Below are positions 1 through 8,737 of a stretch of DNA of 21,097 nucleotides, piece after piece (positions within the stretch are counted from its first letter, which is position 1; the number at the start of each line of letters is the position of its first letter). Source of the DNA: Candidatus Dadabacteria bacterium. GTDB lineage: Bacteria > J088. The position numbers and the translations under genes were made by a program. Location of the stretch: assembly GCA_003695505.1 (NCBI GenBank), contig RFIY01000127.1, forward strand, positions 1-21,097, given 5' to 3'. The notes beneath the pieces are model-generated. The model had not been told where the DNA came from and searched no databases. It worked only from the letters and a program-made list of their open reading frames with translations.

Positions 1-51
1 CCGCTGCTGTCCTCACGTCCAGAGATCAAGCAATGGCTCAGCAGGCGTTGA
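1..51 (+). CDS. possible 3' end of an upstream gene (partial)
   Basis: Frame 1 is open from the window edge to a TGA at 49-51 and would end in a peptide PLLSSRPEIKQWLSRR, which reads like a normal protein C-terminus. Frame 3 is also open, to a TGA at 57-59, so the choice of frame is a guess. Sixteen residues are too few to assign a family. The remaining 58 bases before pyrD show no clear promoter or terminator. Confidence 0.2.
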   Translation, partial: PLLSSRPEIKQWLSRR

Positions 52-109
52 TGCGGTGAGCAACGGCGGGGTTCCTTCTGACAACCGGTACTGAACTTCC
101 CAGCCGGGC

Positions 110-1159
110 ATGTTTCAGACCGTATTGCAATTGCTGTTCCGGGCCGCACGTCCGCTCCTGTTTCTGATGGACGCCGAAAGGGCGCACCATCTTGTCGCGT
201 GGCTCCTCAATCAGATGGGCCGCCTGCGCGCGTTGGCCGGACGTGGATCCCGATCGGCGGAGCCGCAGATCCACCTTTCTGGTGTCGCCGTTCGCAATCA
301 GGTCGGACTTGCAGCCGGTTTCGTAAAAGATCCGGCCTATCGTTATGTACCTGTTGCATTGGATTTTGGCTTTGCCGAGATTGGCACGCTGACACGGCTC
401 GCGCAGCCTGGCAATCCGCGCCCCCGTATTTTTCGCCTCAAGGCCGATGAGGCGCTGATCAACCGTATGGGATTCAACAACCCGGGATACCACCGTGCAC
501 TGCGGACTCTGTCGGACGGCGCGCCGCTGCCGGTAGCGATCAATCTCGGCAAAAACAAGCGCTCGCCGGCCGCGGGACTGGCCGACGAACTGGCCGAGGG
601 GATGATGCTGTTTTCTGGTGTCGCGGACTGGTTTGTGATCAACTTGAGCAGTCCGAATACGCCGGGCTTGCGCGATCTGCTGGAGCCCAGAGGCCTTGAC
701 CGCATCTTGCGCCGATTGCGCAGCGTTCGCGAGCTCTCTGCCCGGATGCATGAGCGCCCGTTGGCGCCGCTTTGGCTGAAACTGCATCCGGATTTGCCAG
801 ATCCATTGCGGCAGGAGCTGCTCGCCTGGCTACCGGAAGCAGATCTGGATGGTGTGGTCGTCTCCAACACCACGGTAGCGCGCGATGGACTGCGCGCCTC
901 CCGGTCGGAAATCGAGCGCATCGGATCCGGCGGTTTGTCTGGCCGCCCGCTGGCGCAACGCAGGCAGGAGCTGTTGTTGCAGGTGCGCGAAGCGATCGGC
1001 CCTCGACGCACATTGATCGCAGTGGGGGGCATTCTCGATTCAAATGAGGCGCGTCGATGCCGAGACGCAGGTGCCGACGCTCTGGAACTCTATACCGGCA
1101 TCATCTACCGAGGGCCAATGCTGGTGCGTGAGGCTGCGGCGGTCTTTCGTCAGAGCTGA
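110..1159 (+). CDS. pyrD: dihydroorotate dehydrogenase (quinone), class 2
   Basis: This is the fourth step of de novo pyrimidine synthesis: FMN-dependent oxidation of dihydroorotate to orotate with electrons passed to membrane quinone. The 349-residue length fits class 2. The hydrophobic/basic N-terminus (residues 1-35, with MDAERAHHL) matches the membrane-associating helix of this class. Recognisable motifs are GLAAG (66-70), INRMGFNN (about 117-124), the catalytic-serine loop INLSSPNTPGLR (177-188), NTT, GGLSGRPL and the phosphate-binding GVGGI near the C-terminus. Two oddities: the usual AAGxDK reads AAGFVK, and the usual GTVTPxPQPGNP reads GTLTRLAQPGNP. The ribosome-binding site before ATG 110 is weak. 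The end overlaps the convergent RNase H gene by 10 bp, so there is no room for a terminator between them. The identification is firm. Confidence 0.95.
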   Translation: MFQTVLQLLFRAARPLLFLMDAERAHHLVAWLLNQMGRLRALAGRGSRSAEPQIHLSGVAVRNQVGLAAGFVKDPAYRYVPVALDFGFAEIGTLTRLAQPGNPRPRIFRLKADEALINRMGFNNPGYHRALRTLSDGAPLPVAINLGKNKRSPAAGLADELAEGMMLFSGVADWFVINLSSPNTPGLRDLLEPRGLDRILRRLRSVRELSARMHERPLAPLWLKLHPDLPDPLRQELLAWLPEADLDGVVVSNTTVARDGLRASRSEIERIGSGGLSGRPLAQRRQELLLQVREAIGPRRTLIAVGGILDSNEARRCRDAGADALELYTGIIYRGPMLVREAAAVFRQS

Positions 1160-1563
1160 TCGAGTGCCTGGTTCGCAAGGGCGTCCGCGCGCTGGTTCTG
1201 AGCCCTGGGAACGTGTTCGACCACGATGTCCGGAAATTCCGCAACCAGAGCGCGCGCTTTCTCCCAGAGCGGCCTGAGGCCGGCGGATTTGACCTTGTAC
1301 TGCCCCGAAAGCTGGCGCACAATCAACTGGCTATCCATGTAAACGCGGACAGGTGCATCCGTCGCGCCGCGTGCCAGTAACCGTTCGAGACCGGCGAGCA
1401 GCGCCAGGTACTCGGCTTCGTTATTGGTTTTTTTGCCAATTGCGCGCGAAATCTCGAACAGAATCTCGTCACCACGACGAGCCCACGCGCCGATCGCGGC
1501 CTGTCCCGGATTACCGCGACTGGCTCCATCGGTGAACAGCTCGACGGGAAGTTCACCTGTCAT
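1150..1563 (-). CDS. rnhA: ribonuclease HI family protein
   Basis: This is an endonuclease that cleaves the RNA strand of RNA/DNA hybrids. The RNase H fold is complete in 137 residues, with the four acidic catalytic residues visible: Asp12 (TDGASRGNPG), Glu49 (NNEAEY), Asp77 (MDSQLIV) and Asp127 (NQRADALAN). There is no basic-protrusion insertion, so it resembles the short archaeal/Bacillus-type RNase HI more than E. coli RnhA. It could be a second RNase H in this genome. I chose ATG 1563 because a GAGG lies 9 bases upstream and the coding region begins TGELPVELFTDG. An in-frame ATG at 1584 would add seven residues without a visible ribosome-binding site. It overlaps xseB by 11 bp and is the last gene of the coaBC-tgt-xseB-rnhA operon. 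Confidence 0.88.
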   Translation of the reverse strand: MTGELPVELFTDGASRGNPGQAAIGAWARRGDEILFEISRAIGKKTNNEAEYLALLAGLERLLARGATDAPVRVYMDSQLIVRQLSGQYKVKSAGLRPLWEKARALVAEFPDIVVEHVPRAQNQRADALANQALDQL

Positions 1564-1822
1564 CGAATGGAACCTCGCTGCCATCGTCCATCAATTGTGT
1601 GACCGTACGTTCTGCCGCATCGAGCAATTCACGACAGCGCGCGGCCAGCTTGACGCCTGCCGCGTAGCACCGCACGCTCAGTTCCAACGGCAGGTCATCC
1701 TGTTCCATCCGTTTTGCCAGTTGATCGAGAGCGGCGGCGGCCCGTTCGAAATCGAGTTCGGCCGGATCGACATCCAGCAGCGCCAGCAGAGATGGGTCGG
1801 GCTCGGGAGAGACGGTGGTCAT
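1553..1822 (-). CDS. xseB: exodeoxyribonuclease VII small subunit
   Basis: This is the small subunit of Exo VII, which with XseA degrades single-stranded DNA into short oligonucleotides. The 89-residue protein has the family core: DFERAAAALDQLAKRME (residues about 23-39), then DLPLELSVRCYAAGVKLAARCRELLDAAE, a two-helix hairpin with the conserved Leu/Glu spacing. The N-terminal 22 residues are a variable extension. The ATG at 1822 overlaps the tgt stop as ATGA, so translation is probably coupled. A longer in-frame start at 1852 would run into tgt and is not supported. XseA is not in the window. Confidence 0.88.
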   Translation of the reverse strand: MTTVSPEPDPSLLALLDVDPAELDFERAAAALDQLAKRMEQDDLPLELSVRCYAAGVKLAARCRELLDAAERTVTQLMDDGSEVPFDDR

Positions 1823-2931
1823 ACAGGCTCCGTTTCTGCGTATCGTCGGCAAACCTCTGCGCGCAAATCGTCGAACCCGCCAGTTGAAATGGCCGCACGA
1901 ATGTCCCGCATCAGGTCCGCCATGTACCAGAGATTATGCAACGTCGCGAGATGATAGTAGTTGAGTTCGCGTGATTTGTACAGGTGGCGCAACAAACCGC
2001 GGCTGTAGCGCGTACAGGCTGGGCACGTGCATTCTGCATCGACAGGCTGGTCATCCAGCCGGTATTCGGCACGCTTGATGTTCAGGAACCCGGCCCTTGT
2101 CAGCAGTTTCCCGTTTCGTGCGTTTCGTGTCGGAAGTACGCAGTCGAACAAATCCACGCCACGGGACACGGCTTCCACGATATTGTCGGGGCGCCCGACG
2201 CCCATCAGATAGCGAAGGCGATCCTCGGGAAGAAACGGCACCGTCGCCTCGATACCCAGGTACATCTCGGCAGCCGTTTCGCCCACGCTCAAACCGCCGA
2301 TGGCATAACCATCGAATCCGAGTTCGACCGTAGCCAGGGCGCTGCGCTGGCGCAGCTCAGTATCGAAACCGCCCTGGACAATGCCGAAGACGTCCATGTC
2401 TTCACGCGTCCGTGCGGCTGCGCTGCGTCGCGCCCACGCCAGGGACGTATCGACCGCGTGTGTCAGCTCGGCTTTCGTCGCGGGCAGAGCCGGACAGACA
2501 TCCAGCACCATCGCGATATCAGACCCGAATCGCTCCTGAGCATCAATCACCGATTCGGGAGTCATGCGCAGCAATCCACCGTCGATATGGTTACGAAACG
2601 ACACGCCTTCGTTGTCAATGGTGCGTGTACCGGACAGGCTGAAGACCTGAAAACCACCACTATCGGTCAGAATCGCGCCGTCCCAGTCCAGGATACGGTG
2701 CAACCCGCCCAGCGACTCGATCACATCGAGCCCCGGTCTCAGCAACAGGTGATATGTATTCGACAACAGCAGATCGAACGCGTGGTCAGGCAGGTCGGTG
2801 GTCAGAACCCCCTTGAGCGCGCCGCCCGTTGCAACGGGGGCGAAGCAGGGCGTACGCAGGGTGCGACCGCTGCGCGTCGAGGCGCGCAGCGTCCGCGCCG
2901 CCGCCGCAGTATCCTGGACCTCGATGTTCAC
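1819..2931 (-). CDS. tgt: tRNA-guanine(34) transglycosylase
   Basis: This enzyme exchanges guanine for preQ1 at position 34 of GUN-anticodon tRNAs, the entry of the queuosine precursor into tRNA. The 370-residue protein has the full bacterial pattern: the general acid/base Asp90 in LTDSGGFQVFSL, the GIVQGG segment (183-188), GYAIGGLSVGE (208-218), the nucleophile Asp263 in DLFDCVLPTRNARNG, and the zinc site Cys301-x-Cys303-x2-Cys306...His316. One departure is that the substrate-pocket motif normally LDEC reads LDVC (143-146), keeping Asp144 and Cys146. Its start ATG overlaps the coaBC stop as ATGA (2928-2931). queA and other queuosine genes are not in the window. Confidence 0.96.
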   Translation of the reverse strand: MNIEVQDTAAAARTLRASTRSGRTLRTPCFAPVATGGALKGVLTTDLPDHAFDLLLSNTYHLLLRPGLDVIESLGGLHRILDWDGAILTDSGGFQVFSLSGTRTIDNEGVSFRNHIDGGLLRMTPESVIDAQERFGSDIAMVLDVCPALPATKAELTHAVDTSLAWARRSAAARTREDMDVFGIVQGGFDTELRQRSALATVELGFDGYAIGGLSVGETAAEMYLGIEATVPFLPEDRLRYLMGVGRPDNIVEAVSRGVDLFDCVLPTRNARNGKLLTRAGFLNIKRAEYRLDDQPVDAECTCPACTRYSRGLLRHLYKSRELNYYHLATLHNLWYMADLMRDIRAAISTGGFDDLRAEVCRRYAETEPV

Positions 2932-4121
2932 GCGACGTTGTCGACCAGATCGGCGATTGTCGAAATGATTGTGCGGGCGAGGTCGGCTTTGCTGGCGCGC
3001 GGCAGCGAAACGACCGAATCCTTGCTGACAAGATGCACTTCATTGTGATCGTGCGCGAAACCCGCATCCGCCGTGCCGACCTGATTCGCGATGACGAGCG
3101 CCAGCCCCTTTCTGGAAAGCTTTTCGCGCGCATTGTCAATGACATCATTGGTTTCTGCCGCAAACCCGATGCAGACGGGGACCCGCCCGGACGCCGAAAC
3201 CGTTGCCAGGATGTCCGGTGTGCGCTGCAAAGGAATCGCGTCAAGCGGCTGATCCTTTTTCAATTTGCTGGGTGAGCGATCCGCCGGTGTGTAGTCCGCA
3301 ACCGCCGCCGCGCCAATGAACACATCGGGGGGCTCGTCCTCCAGGATCCGTCGCTCCACCGCCGCGCTCATATCTTCGGCACTGACAACGGCGACCGCTT
3401 CCACGCCGTCCGGCGGCGACATCGTGACGGGTCCATGAACCAGCACGACCTGAGCACCGGCGTCGCGGGCGGCCTCGGCAAGCGCAAAGCCCATTTTTCC
3501 GGTCGACGGGTTGGACAAAAAACGTACGGGATCGATAAATTCTCGTGTCGGACCGGCCGTGATCAGTACGCGCCTGCCACTCAGTCGGCCCGACCCGGCG
3601 AGCAGGGCGGCAACTTCCCGGACAATGCGCTCCGGGTCGGGTAATCTCCCGGGACCTGTCCACCCACAGGCTAGTTCGCCACTGTCCGGGTCGATGACGG
3701 TATGCCCACGCTCACGGAGCAACGCAACATTTTGCTGAACGGGTGCCTGTTGCCACATGTTGCTGTTCATGGCCGGAAAGATGATGCGCGGGCAGGTCGC
3801 AGCAAGAAAGCTCAGTGACACGGGCTCGTCCGCAAACCCGTGGGCGAGACGTGCAATCGTCTGCGCGGTTGCGGGCGCCACGACCATGACATCGGCACGA
3901 TCCGCGAACGTGATGTGGCCAATGCCAGTCTCTTCGGCGGCGAAGAGATCATCGAGCACCTGACCGCCGGTGAGCGTCCGCAGAACCATTGGGCTGACGA
4001 AACGCGCGGCGTCGGGCGTGAGCGCGCAGGCGACCTGATACGTCCTGCGTTGGAACGCTCGTACGATTTCCGGGGCCTTGTAGGCCGCGATGCCCCCACT
4101 GATTCCCAGCAATACAATCAT
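2928..4121 (-). CDS. coaBC: bifunctional phosphopantothenoylcysteine decarboxylase / phosphopantothenate-cysteine ligase
   Basis: This enzyme carries out two consecutive steps of coenzyme A synthesis: it ligates cysteine to 4'-phosphopantothenate (CoaB domain) and decarboxylates the product (CoaC domain, FMN). The CoaC half (1-180) shows [10 protein letters not shown], His69 in GHI, the PAMN motif (116-119) and the active-site cysteine Cys152 in [12 protein letters not shown]. The CoaB half (about 181-397) shows [24 protein letters not shown] (Lys209), AAAVADY (Asp276) and the SKLKK segment (285-289). Both active sites look intact and the length is normal. It is the first gene of the minus-strand operon, transcribed from the 153-bp region shared with the LpoA-like gene. 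Confidence 0.96.
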   Translation of the reverse strand: MIVLLGISGGIAAYKAPEIVRAFQRRTYQVACALTPDAARFVSPMVLRTLTGGQVLDDLFAAEETGIGHITFADRADVMVVAPATAQTIARLAHGFADEPVSLSFLAATCPRIIFPAMNSNMWQQAPVQQNVALLRERGHTVIDPDSGELACGWTGPGRLPDPERIVREVAALLAGSGRLSGRRVLITAGPTREFIDPVRFLSNPSTGKMGFALAEAARDAGAQVVLVHGPVTMSPPDGVEAVAVVSAEDMSAAVERRILEDEPPDVFIGAAAVADYTPADRSPSKLKKDQPLDAIPLQRTPDILATVSASGRVPVCIGFAAETNDVIDNAREKLSRKGLALVIANQVGTADAGFAHDHNEVHLVSKDSVVSLPRASKADLARTIISTIADLVDNVA

Positions 4122-4274
4122 GCGGTTGGCTTCGGCTCACGTTCTGCCATTGACTGGTGATCCTCGACAACATGGTACACGGTTGGTGCCGGCAGATCGC
4201 GCACGCTCTGGACTGCTATCCTGTATGATCGTCATCAGGAACCGATTTCACGGCTCATCTGGAGCAGACATGGC
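4122..4274. promoter_or_regulatory. divergent intergenic region between coaBC and the LpoA-like gene
   Basis: These 153 bases separate two genes that point away from each other, so they must hold promoters for both. On the plus strand an extended -10-like box (TGCTATCCT) and a nearby TATGAT are visible. No convincing -35 element or palindromic operator was found. For coaBC I see no clear promoter hexamers. Confidence 0.5.
4212..4223 (+). promoter_or_regulatory. candidate extended -10 element (ACTGCTATCCTG)
   Basis: TGC-TATCCT fits the TGn extended -10 pattern and lies 52 bases before the lipoprotein start. Nearly the same string, ACTGTTATCCTG, occurs just before the other lipoprotein gene at 15526, which is the main reason for calling it. 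TATGAT at 4224-4229 is an alternative -10. Confidence 0.35.
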
Positions 4275-6140
4275 ATGGCGCGCGCACGACAAACCTTCAC
4301 ATTGTTCGTGATGTTGAGCTGGTTGGGGCTTTCGGGTTGTGCGCTGCGCCCACAGATCAAGGTTCCCGCATCGGAGCTGCGTGCATTTTCTGAATACAGC
4401 AGGCAATTACTCGAGGCGGTGGAGGCCCATGATCGTCAGGCCGCCGAAGCTGTCGTGACCGTATGGACCCAGGAGCACGGCGCGCTGGCGGTCGAAGGTG
4501 ATCTGTACGCGAGCGTGCTGACCGAAGCCGCGCTCCAGCCACATCCCGACGCGGTATACGCAGTCCTCGCCGCTGCCATGATTGAGCGATTCCCTGCGCA
4601 TCCTGCCTTGTGGGGAGCCTGGGCGACGCAGCTCAGGCTTGCGCTTGATCAGCAGGATCCTGCGGTGGCAGCAGATTTGTGGGAGCATCTGGCAGGTGCA
4701 CCGGAGCGGCTGCAACGAGAACTGGCGGCATCGATTGCCGAATCGCTTTGGAGCCATGGTCAGGCCAGGGCGGCGGTGGAATGGGGTATTCGGGGCGCGC
4801 CGGACACGTCGGCAGCGCTCTACTGGCGCTTGTGGGCCGCGCGGGTTTGGGGTTGTTGCGCAGACGCCAGCTCCGACCTGGAGGGGTTACTGGGTAGCGT
4901 CGCCAGATTCGCCGGTGCCGTCGCTTCCGGGGATGCAGAGCAGCGTCTTGATGCAGCTCGCGCGTTGCGCCGACAGGATATCCGGCACGGTGAACCGCTG
5001 CGCACGATCCGGGAACTTGCCGATCGCCTGCTTGACGGCCCCGTCGCCGACGTTCGGGACGCTGGCGCAGTATTGCCGATGAGCGGTGTCAGCAGTGCCC
5101 TGGGCCGGTCGGTGTTGCAGATTGCCGCGGCCTGCATGCCCGACGGACGCGTGAATATCCGCGATACCCGCAGCAGGGTCTCCGGCGCGGCTGCAGCACT
5201 GGAAGGATCCAGATCCTGGGCTTTACTGGGGCCATTGCGCTCGGCGCCGCTTGAGCATCTCGGCTGGACGTTGCTGCGGCGTGGCCAGATCGTGGCGACA
5301 CCGAATCCAAACCCCATCGTGGCGTATCCTGTGTCCGCACCGATCTGGTCCACTGCCCTTGGGCCCGAAGAACAGGCCCGTGCAATTGCGGCCGTACTCG
5401 CCGAACAGGGCTGGAAAGCCGTCGCAGTCCTGCATCCGGACGATCTCTACGGCAAGCGATTCATGAAGGTATTCTGGGATGCGGTGCTGGATCACGGCGG
5501 CTGGTTTACGGGCATCGGCGCGTATGCGCCGCGCAGCACCGACTTTGGCCCTGTCATCCGGAGACTGGTTGGGCTGGATCGGTATTCGCCTGAAGAAGAA
5601 CGCGAGATGAAGGCGCAAGGGGAGGAGCCTCAGCCAATCATCGACTTCGACGCGCTCGTGGTCGTGGGGAGCCCGGCTGAACTGTCGCTGATTCCGGCAC
5701 AACTGGCTTACTACGATGTGTACGACGTACGCCTGATCGGTGATGCCGGTTGGCGAGACCCCCGCATTCCGCAAATTGCCGGCAAGTATATGGACGGATT
5801 GCTGTTTATCGATGTGGATCTGGATCCGGCGAGCGCGTATCCAGACTGTGTGACCAGGGCCGGAATGCCCCCGGGGCCGCTACCCATGGCGGTTGTCGAT
5901 GCGATTGCATGGTTGAAGGCAACCCGGGATGGTGGGCAGCCCGCGCGAACCTTTCATGGCGTCTCCGGAGAGACGCGTGTTGCCGCGGATCATACCGTTG
6001 AACGGCGTTTCCAGGTTTGGCAATGGCGCCACGGGAAGCTGTCGGTCTGGGATGGAACGGATCCGGAACAGTTGTATGCGACGCCAGCAGCGTTGCCGGC
6101 GGACGTCCATTCGGAAGAGGCGCCTCGCGATGACGAGTGA
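4275..6140 (+). CDS. LppC/LpoA-family lipoprotein (penicillin-binding protein activator)
   Basis: This is probably an outer-membrane lipoprotein that stimulates a class A penicillin-binding protein during peptidoglycan synthesis. The N-terminus is a lipoprotein signal: a short basic stretch, a hydrophobic run FVMLSWLGL, then the lipobox LSGC with Cys22. Residues about 30-240 are Ala/Leu-rich helical repeats, like the TPR-like N-domain of LpoA. From about 290 to 600 it has a periplasmic-binding-protein-like fold: SRSWALLGPLRSAP, GWKAVAVLHPDDLYGKRF, FDALVVVGSPAELSLIPAQLAYYD and the LLFIDVD region. The 621-residue length suits LpoA. GGAG at 4261-4264 serves ATG 4275. The usual companions of E. 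coli lpoA (rsmI, yraN) are absent here. The family is clear; the partner PBP is inference. It could instead be a binding protein of the branched-chain amino-acid type fused to repeats. Confidence 0.78.
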   Translation: MARARQTFTLFVMLSWLGLSGCALRPQIKVPASELRAFSEYSRQLLEAVEAHDRQAAEAVVTVWTQEHGALAVEGDLYASVLTEAALQPHPDAVYAVLAAAMIERFPAHPALWGAWATQLRLALDQQDPAVAADLWEHLAGAPERLQRELAASIAESLWSHGQARAAVEWGIRGAPDTSAALYWRLWAARVWGCCADASSDLEGLLGSVARFAGAVASGDAEQRLDAARALRRQDIRHGEPLRTIRELADRLLDGPVADVRDAGAVLPMSGVSSALGRSVLQIAAACMPDGRVNIRDTRSRVSGAAAALEGSRSWALLGPLRSAPLEHLGWTLLRRGQIVATPNPNPIVAYPVSAPIWSTALGPEEQARAIAAVLAEQGWKAVAVLHPDDLYGKRFMKVFWDAVLDHGGWFTGIGAYAPRSTDFGPVIRRLVGLDRYSPEEEREMKAQGEEPQPIIDFDALVVVGSPAELSLIPAQLAYYDVYDVRLIGDAGWRDPRIPQIAGKYMDGLLFIDVDLDPASAYPDCVTRAGMPPGPLPMAVVDAIAWLKATRDGGQPARTFHGVSGETRVAADHTVERRFQVWQWRHGKLSVWDGTDPEQLYATPAALPADVHSEEAPRDDE

Positions 6141-6168
6141 GCCGGTGGGAGTGCCTCGCGTCAATCGC

Positions 6169-6174
6169 TATAAT
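6169..6174 (+). promoter_or_regulatory. candidate -10 box (TATAAT) of the alaC-hom operon
   Basis: A perfect TATAAT lies 77 bases before the alaC start in a 111-bp gap. No good -35 hexamer is found 16-18 bases upstream, so an activator or an unusual sigma contact may be needed. The region downstream would form a leader carrying the stem-loop at 6210-6229. Confidence 0.45.
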
Positions 6175-6209
6175 ATCGGCTTGCACTGACGTTTTTCGTA
6201 ATTCATCAG

Positions 6210-6229
6210 GCGCAGTGATCGCACTGCGC
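6210..6229 (+). repeat. perfect inverted repeat in the alaC leader
   Basis: GCGCAGTG and CACTGCGC are exact reverse complements separated by the four bases ATCG. The hairpin would end 22 bases before the alaC ATG. No T-run follows, so it is not an intrinsic terminator. It could be a 5' stabilising stem or a dimeric regulator's operator. Confidence 0.6.
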
Positions 6230-6251
6230 ACGAGAGCAGAGCAGATATTTC

Positions 6252-7451
6252 ATGCAGACGGAACCCAGTCCATACCACCTGATTCAACGGTTGCCACCGT
6301 ACGTCTTCAATATCGTCAACGAGCTGAAATACAAGGCTCGTCGAGCCGGAGACGACATCGTTGATCTCGGCATGGGCAACCCTGACCAGCCGACACCGCA
6401 GCATATCGTCGACAAAATGGTGGAAGCGACCCGGAACCCGCGAAACCATCGATACAGCGTCAGCCGCGGGATCTATCGCCTGCGCGTCGCCATCTGTGAC
6501 TGGTATCAGCGACGCTACGGTGTGGAGTTCGATCCCGACAGCGAAGCAGTGGTCACGATCGGCTCGAAGGAAGGACTCAGCCACCTGATGATGGCAGTGA
6601 CCGGGCCGGGCGATACGGTAATCGTGCCGGAGCCAACGTATCCGATCCATTCCTATAGCGTTGTGATTGCGGGAGGAGATGTACGGTCTGTGCCGATGTT
6701 TCCCCACGAAACGATGCTGGATCGGATTCGCGAAGCGATCGAGGATATGTGGCCGCGCCCAAAAACGTTGTTGCTCAACTATCCCCATAACCCGACAACG
6801 GTCTCGGTCGACCACGACTTCATGACGGAAGTCGTTGCACTGGCACGCGAATATGAGCTGCTGCTGATCCACGATTTTGCGTATGCCGATATTACCTTCG
6901 ATGGCTATGAGGCGCCGTCCATCTTTTCGGTGCCTGGCGCGAAGGACGTTGCCGTGGAGCTGTTTTCGTTGAGCAAGTCATACAATATGGCGGGCTGGCG
7001 CGTCGGTTTCGTCGTTGGCAATCCGAAACCGATCAATGCGCTGATTCGCCTGAAGAGCTATATGGATTACGGCATGTTTCAGCCGATTCAGATCGCATCG
7101 ATTATCGCCCTCAACGGTCCGCAAGATTGCGTGGCGAAAAACCGGGAGCTGTATCAGAGCCGGCGCGACACGTTGATTCGCGGGCTGCACAGAGCCGGGT
7201 GGAATGTCGAGCCGCCGAAGTCGACCATGTTCGTCTGGGCGCCAATTCCCGAACCATTCCGCGAGATGGGATCGCTCGAATTTTCAAAAATGCTGTTGCT
7301 TGAAGGAAAGGTGGCGGTCAGCCCGGGAATCGGGTTCGGCAAACACGGCGACGACTTCGTCCGAATCGCGCTGGTTGAGAACGAACAGCGGATACAGCAA
7401 GCGACGCGCGGTATTCGCCGCGTGTTTCAACAGCACGGTCTGGCGCCGTGA
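6252..7451 (+). CDS. alaC: alanine transaminase (AlaC-type class I/II aminotransferase)
   Basis: This is a PLP enzyme that transfers the amino group between glutamate and pyruvate (alanine synthesis). The 399-residue protein begins with the AlaC signature [13 protein letters not shown] and contains [23 protein letters not shown], the substrate loop [17 protein letters not shown] and the PLP-binding Lys242 in [12 protein letters not shown]. The placement directly before hom is common for this subfamily. Its stop overlaps the GTG of hom. It heads the four-gene alaC-hom-apgM-glpX unit and would be transcribed from the promoter-like sequence at 6169. An LL-diaminopimelate aminotransferase role is less likely given the AlaC-like N-terminus. 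Confidence 0.9.
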   Translation: MQTEPSPYHLIQRLPPYVFNIVNELKYKARRAGDDIVDLGMGNPDQPTPQHIVDKMVEATRNPRNHRYSVSRGIYRLRVAICDWYQRRYGVEFDPDSEAVVTIGSKEGLSHLMMAVTGPGDTVIVPEPTYPIHSYSVVIAGGDVRSVPMFPHETMLDRIREAIEDMWPRPKTLLLNYPHNPTTVSVDHDFMTEVVALAREYELLLIHDFAYADITFDGYEAPSIFSVPGAKDVAVELFSLSKSYNMAGWRVGFVVGNPKPINALIRLKSYMDYGMFQPIQIASIIALNGPQDCVAKNRELYQSRRDTLIRGLHRAGWNVEPPKSTMFVWAPIPEPFREMGSLEFSKMLLLEGKVAVSPGIGFGKHGDDFVRIALVENEQRIQQATRGIRRVFQQHGLAP

Positions 7452-8737
7452 ACATAAGGCTGCTGCTGCTTGGTTGCGGAACGGTCGGCGGCGAACTGGT
7501 GCACCTGCTGCGCCGCCGCCAGGAAGAAGTGCGCCGTCGCTGGGATCTCGACTTTGAGATTGGTGGCATCTTGCGGCGATCTCGACAGACGGACGAACTG
7601 TCCGGCATACCCGTATTTACGGATATTGACGAAGCGCTCGATGCGGTCAAGCCGCACATTGTCGTCGAACTCGTTGGTGGTGTCGATCCTGCGTTCTCCT
7701 ACTTGCGCAAGGCGATTCTTGCGGGTGCGCACATCGTAACGGCAAACAAGGCGGTACTGGCCGCCCACGGGCATGTGTTGTACGAGCTGGCGCGTCAGCA
7801 TCGTCGCCTGTTGCTCGCAGAAGCCAGCGTCGGTGGTGCAATTCCCATCCTGCGGACGTTGCATACATCGCTGGGCGTCGACCGCGTTCAGCGCATCGCC
7901 GGGGTACTGAATGGCACCTGCAATTATATTCTCGGTCGGATGGAGCATGATCAGATCCCGTTTTCTGATGCATTGTCCGATGCGCAGCGGCTCGGCTATG
8001 CAGAACCTGATCCGACCCTCGACATCGATGGCGGCGACACGGCGCACAAGACCGTCGTCCTCTCGCAACTGGCCTTCGGGAACTACGAGCCGACCGATGT
8101 ACTGGAATATCGCGGCATCACCGATCTGCGCACGGAAGACTTCGAAGCCTCGGCGCAACTGGGGCTGAGACCGCGCCTGATTGGATTGCTGGAAAGCCGG
8201 GGCAGCATCCTGGTGCGTTACGTTGGTCCGGCGCTGCTGCCCGATCGACACCCGCTCGCGCGCCTCGAAGGACCCGAGAATGGGGTAGAGATCCTGTTCG
8301 AAGAGGCCGGTTCGCTGTTTCTGTCCGGCCCGGGGGCTGGCCCGGCACCAACCGCGGCGACAGTGGTCGGCGACATTCTGGAAATTGCACGCGTCGCGGA
8401 TGCGGGGCACGCTTTGGCCCGCTGGGAAAAACCGTCGGACGAAGGGCCTGAATCCGTGCCGTTCGAAGATCTGACGTTCAGCTACTACATTCGAACCCAG
8501 GTTCTTGATCGTCCTGGCGTACTTGCGGCACTGGCTGAGGCGCTCGCGCGCCAGCAGATCAGTATTCGCAGCGTTGAGCAACCCTACCGACACGCCAGTT
8601 CGAGCGTGCCTTTGTACTTTACGACGGATCCAGCCCCGGTTGGCCGCCTGCTGGAAGCGTTGCGCGACTGGGAACAGCTCGATGCAAACACCGAGCGCCC
8701 GGTCTGGTTACCGATACTCGAGGACAGGCTGTCATGA
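7448..8737 (+). CDS. hom: homoserine dehydrogenase
   Basis: This enzyme reduces aspartate semialdehyde to homoserine with NAD(P)H, the branch point to threonine and methionine. The order in the 429-residue protein is a Rossmann domain (GCGTVG, 9-14; [14 protein letters not shown]), the catalytic domain with [21 protein letters not shown] and [19 protein letters not shown], then [17 protein letters not shown], and a C-terminal ACT domain (about 350-429, [21 protein letters not shown]). The ACT domain suggests threonine feedback inhibition. The start is GTG 7448, overlapping the alaC stop by 4 bp. It overlaps the next gene as ATGA. Threonine synthase and a classical thrB are not in the window. 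Confidence 0.96.
   Translation: MNIRLLLLGCGTVGGELVHLLRRRQEEVRRRWDLDFEIGGILRRSRQTDELSGIPVFTDIDEALDAVKPHIVVELVGGVDPAFSYLRKAILAGAHIVTANKAVLAAHGHVLYELARQHRRLLLAEASVGGAIPILRTLHTSLGVDRVQRIAGVLNGTCNYILGRMEHDQIPFSDALSDAQRLGYAEPDPTLDIDGGDTAHKTVVLSQLAFGNYEPTDVLEYRGITDLRTEDFEASAQLGLRPRLIGLLESRGSILVRYVGPALLPDRHPLARLEGPENGVEILFEEAGSLFLSGPGAGPAPTAATVVGDILEIARVADAGHALARWEKPSDEGPESVPFEDLTFSYYIRTQVLDRPGVLAALAEALARQQISIRSVEQPYRHASSSVPLYFTTDPAPVGRLLEALRDWEQLDANTERPVWLPILEDRLS

Noticed and set aside
1984-3048. 354-codon open frame on the plus strand opposite tgt
   Set aside because: It is antisense to a clear Tgt/CoaBC reading, has no recognisable domain and low-complexity Arg/Gln-rich composition, as expected of a shadow frame in G+C-rich DNA.
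6210-6229. Intrinsic terminator for the LpoA-like gene
   Set aside because: The stem is good but it is not followed by a T-run and lies close to the next start codon, so a leader or operator role fits better.
7427-8593. 388-codon open frame on the minus strand opposite hom
   Set aside because: It lies entirely within homoserine dehydrogenase, which has complete motifs; the antisense translation resembles nothing.
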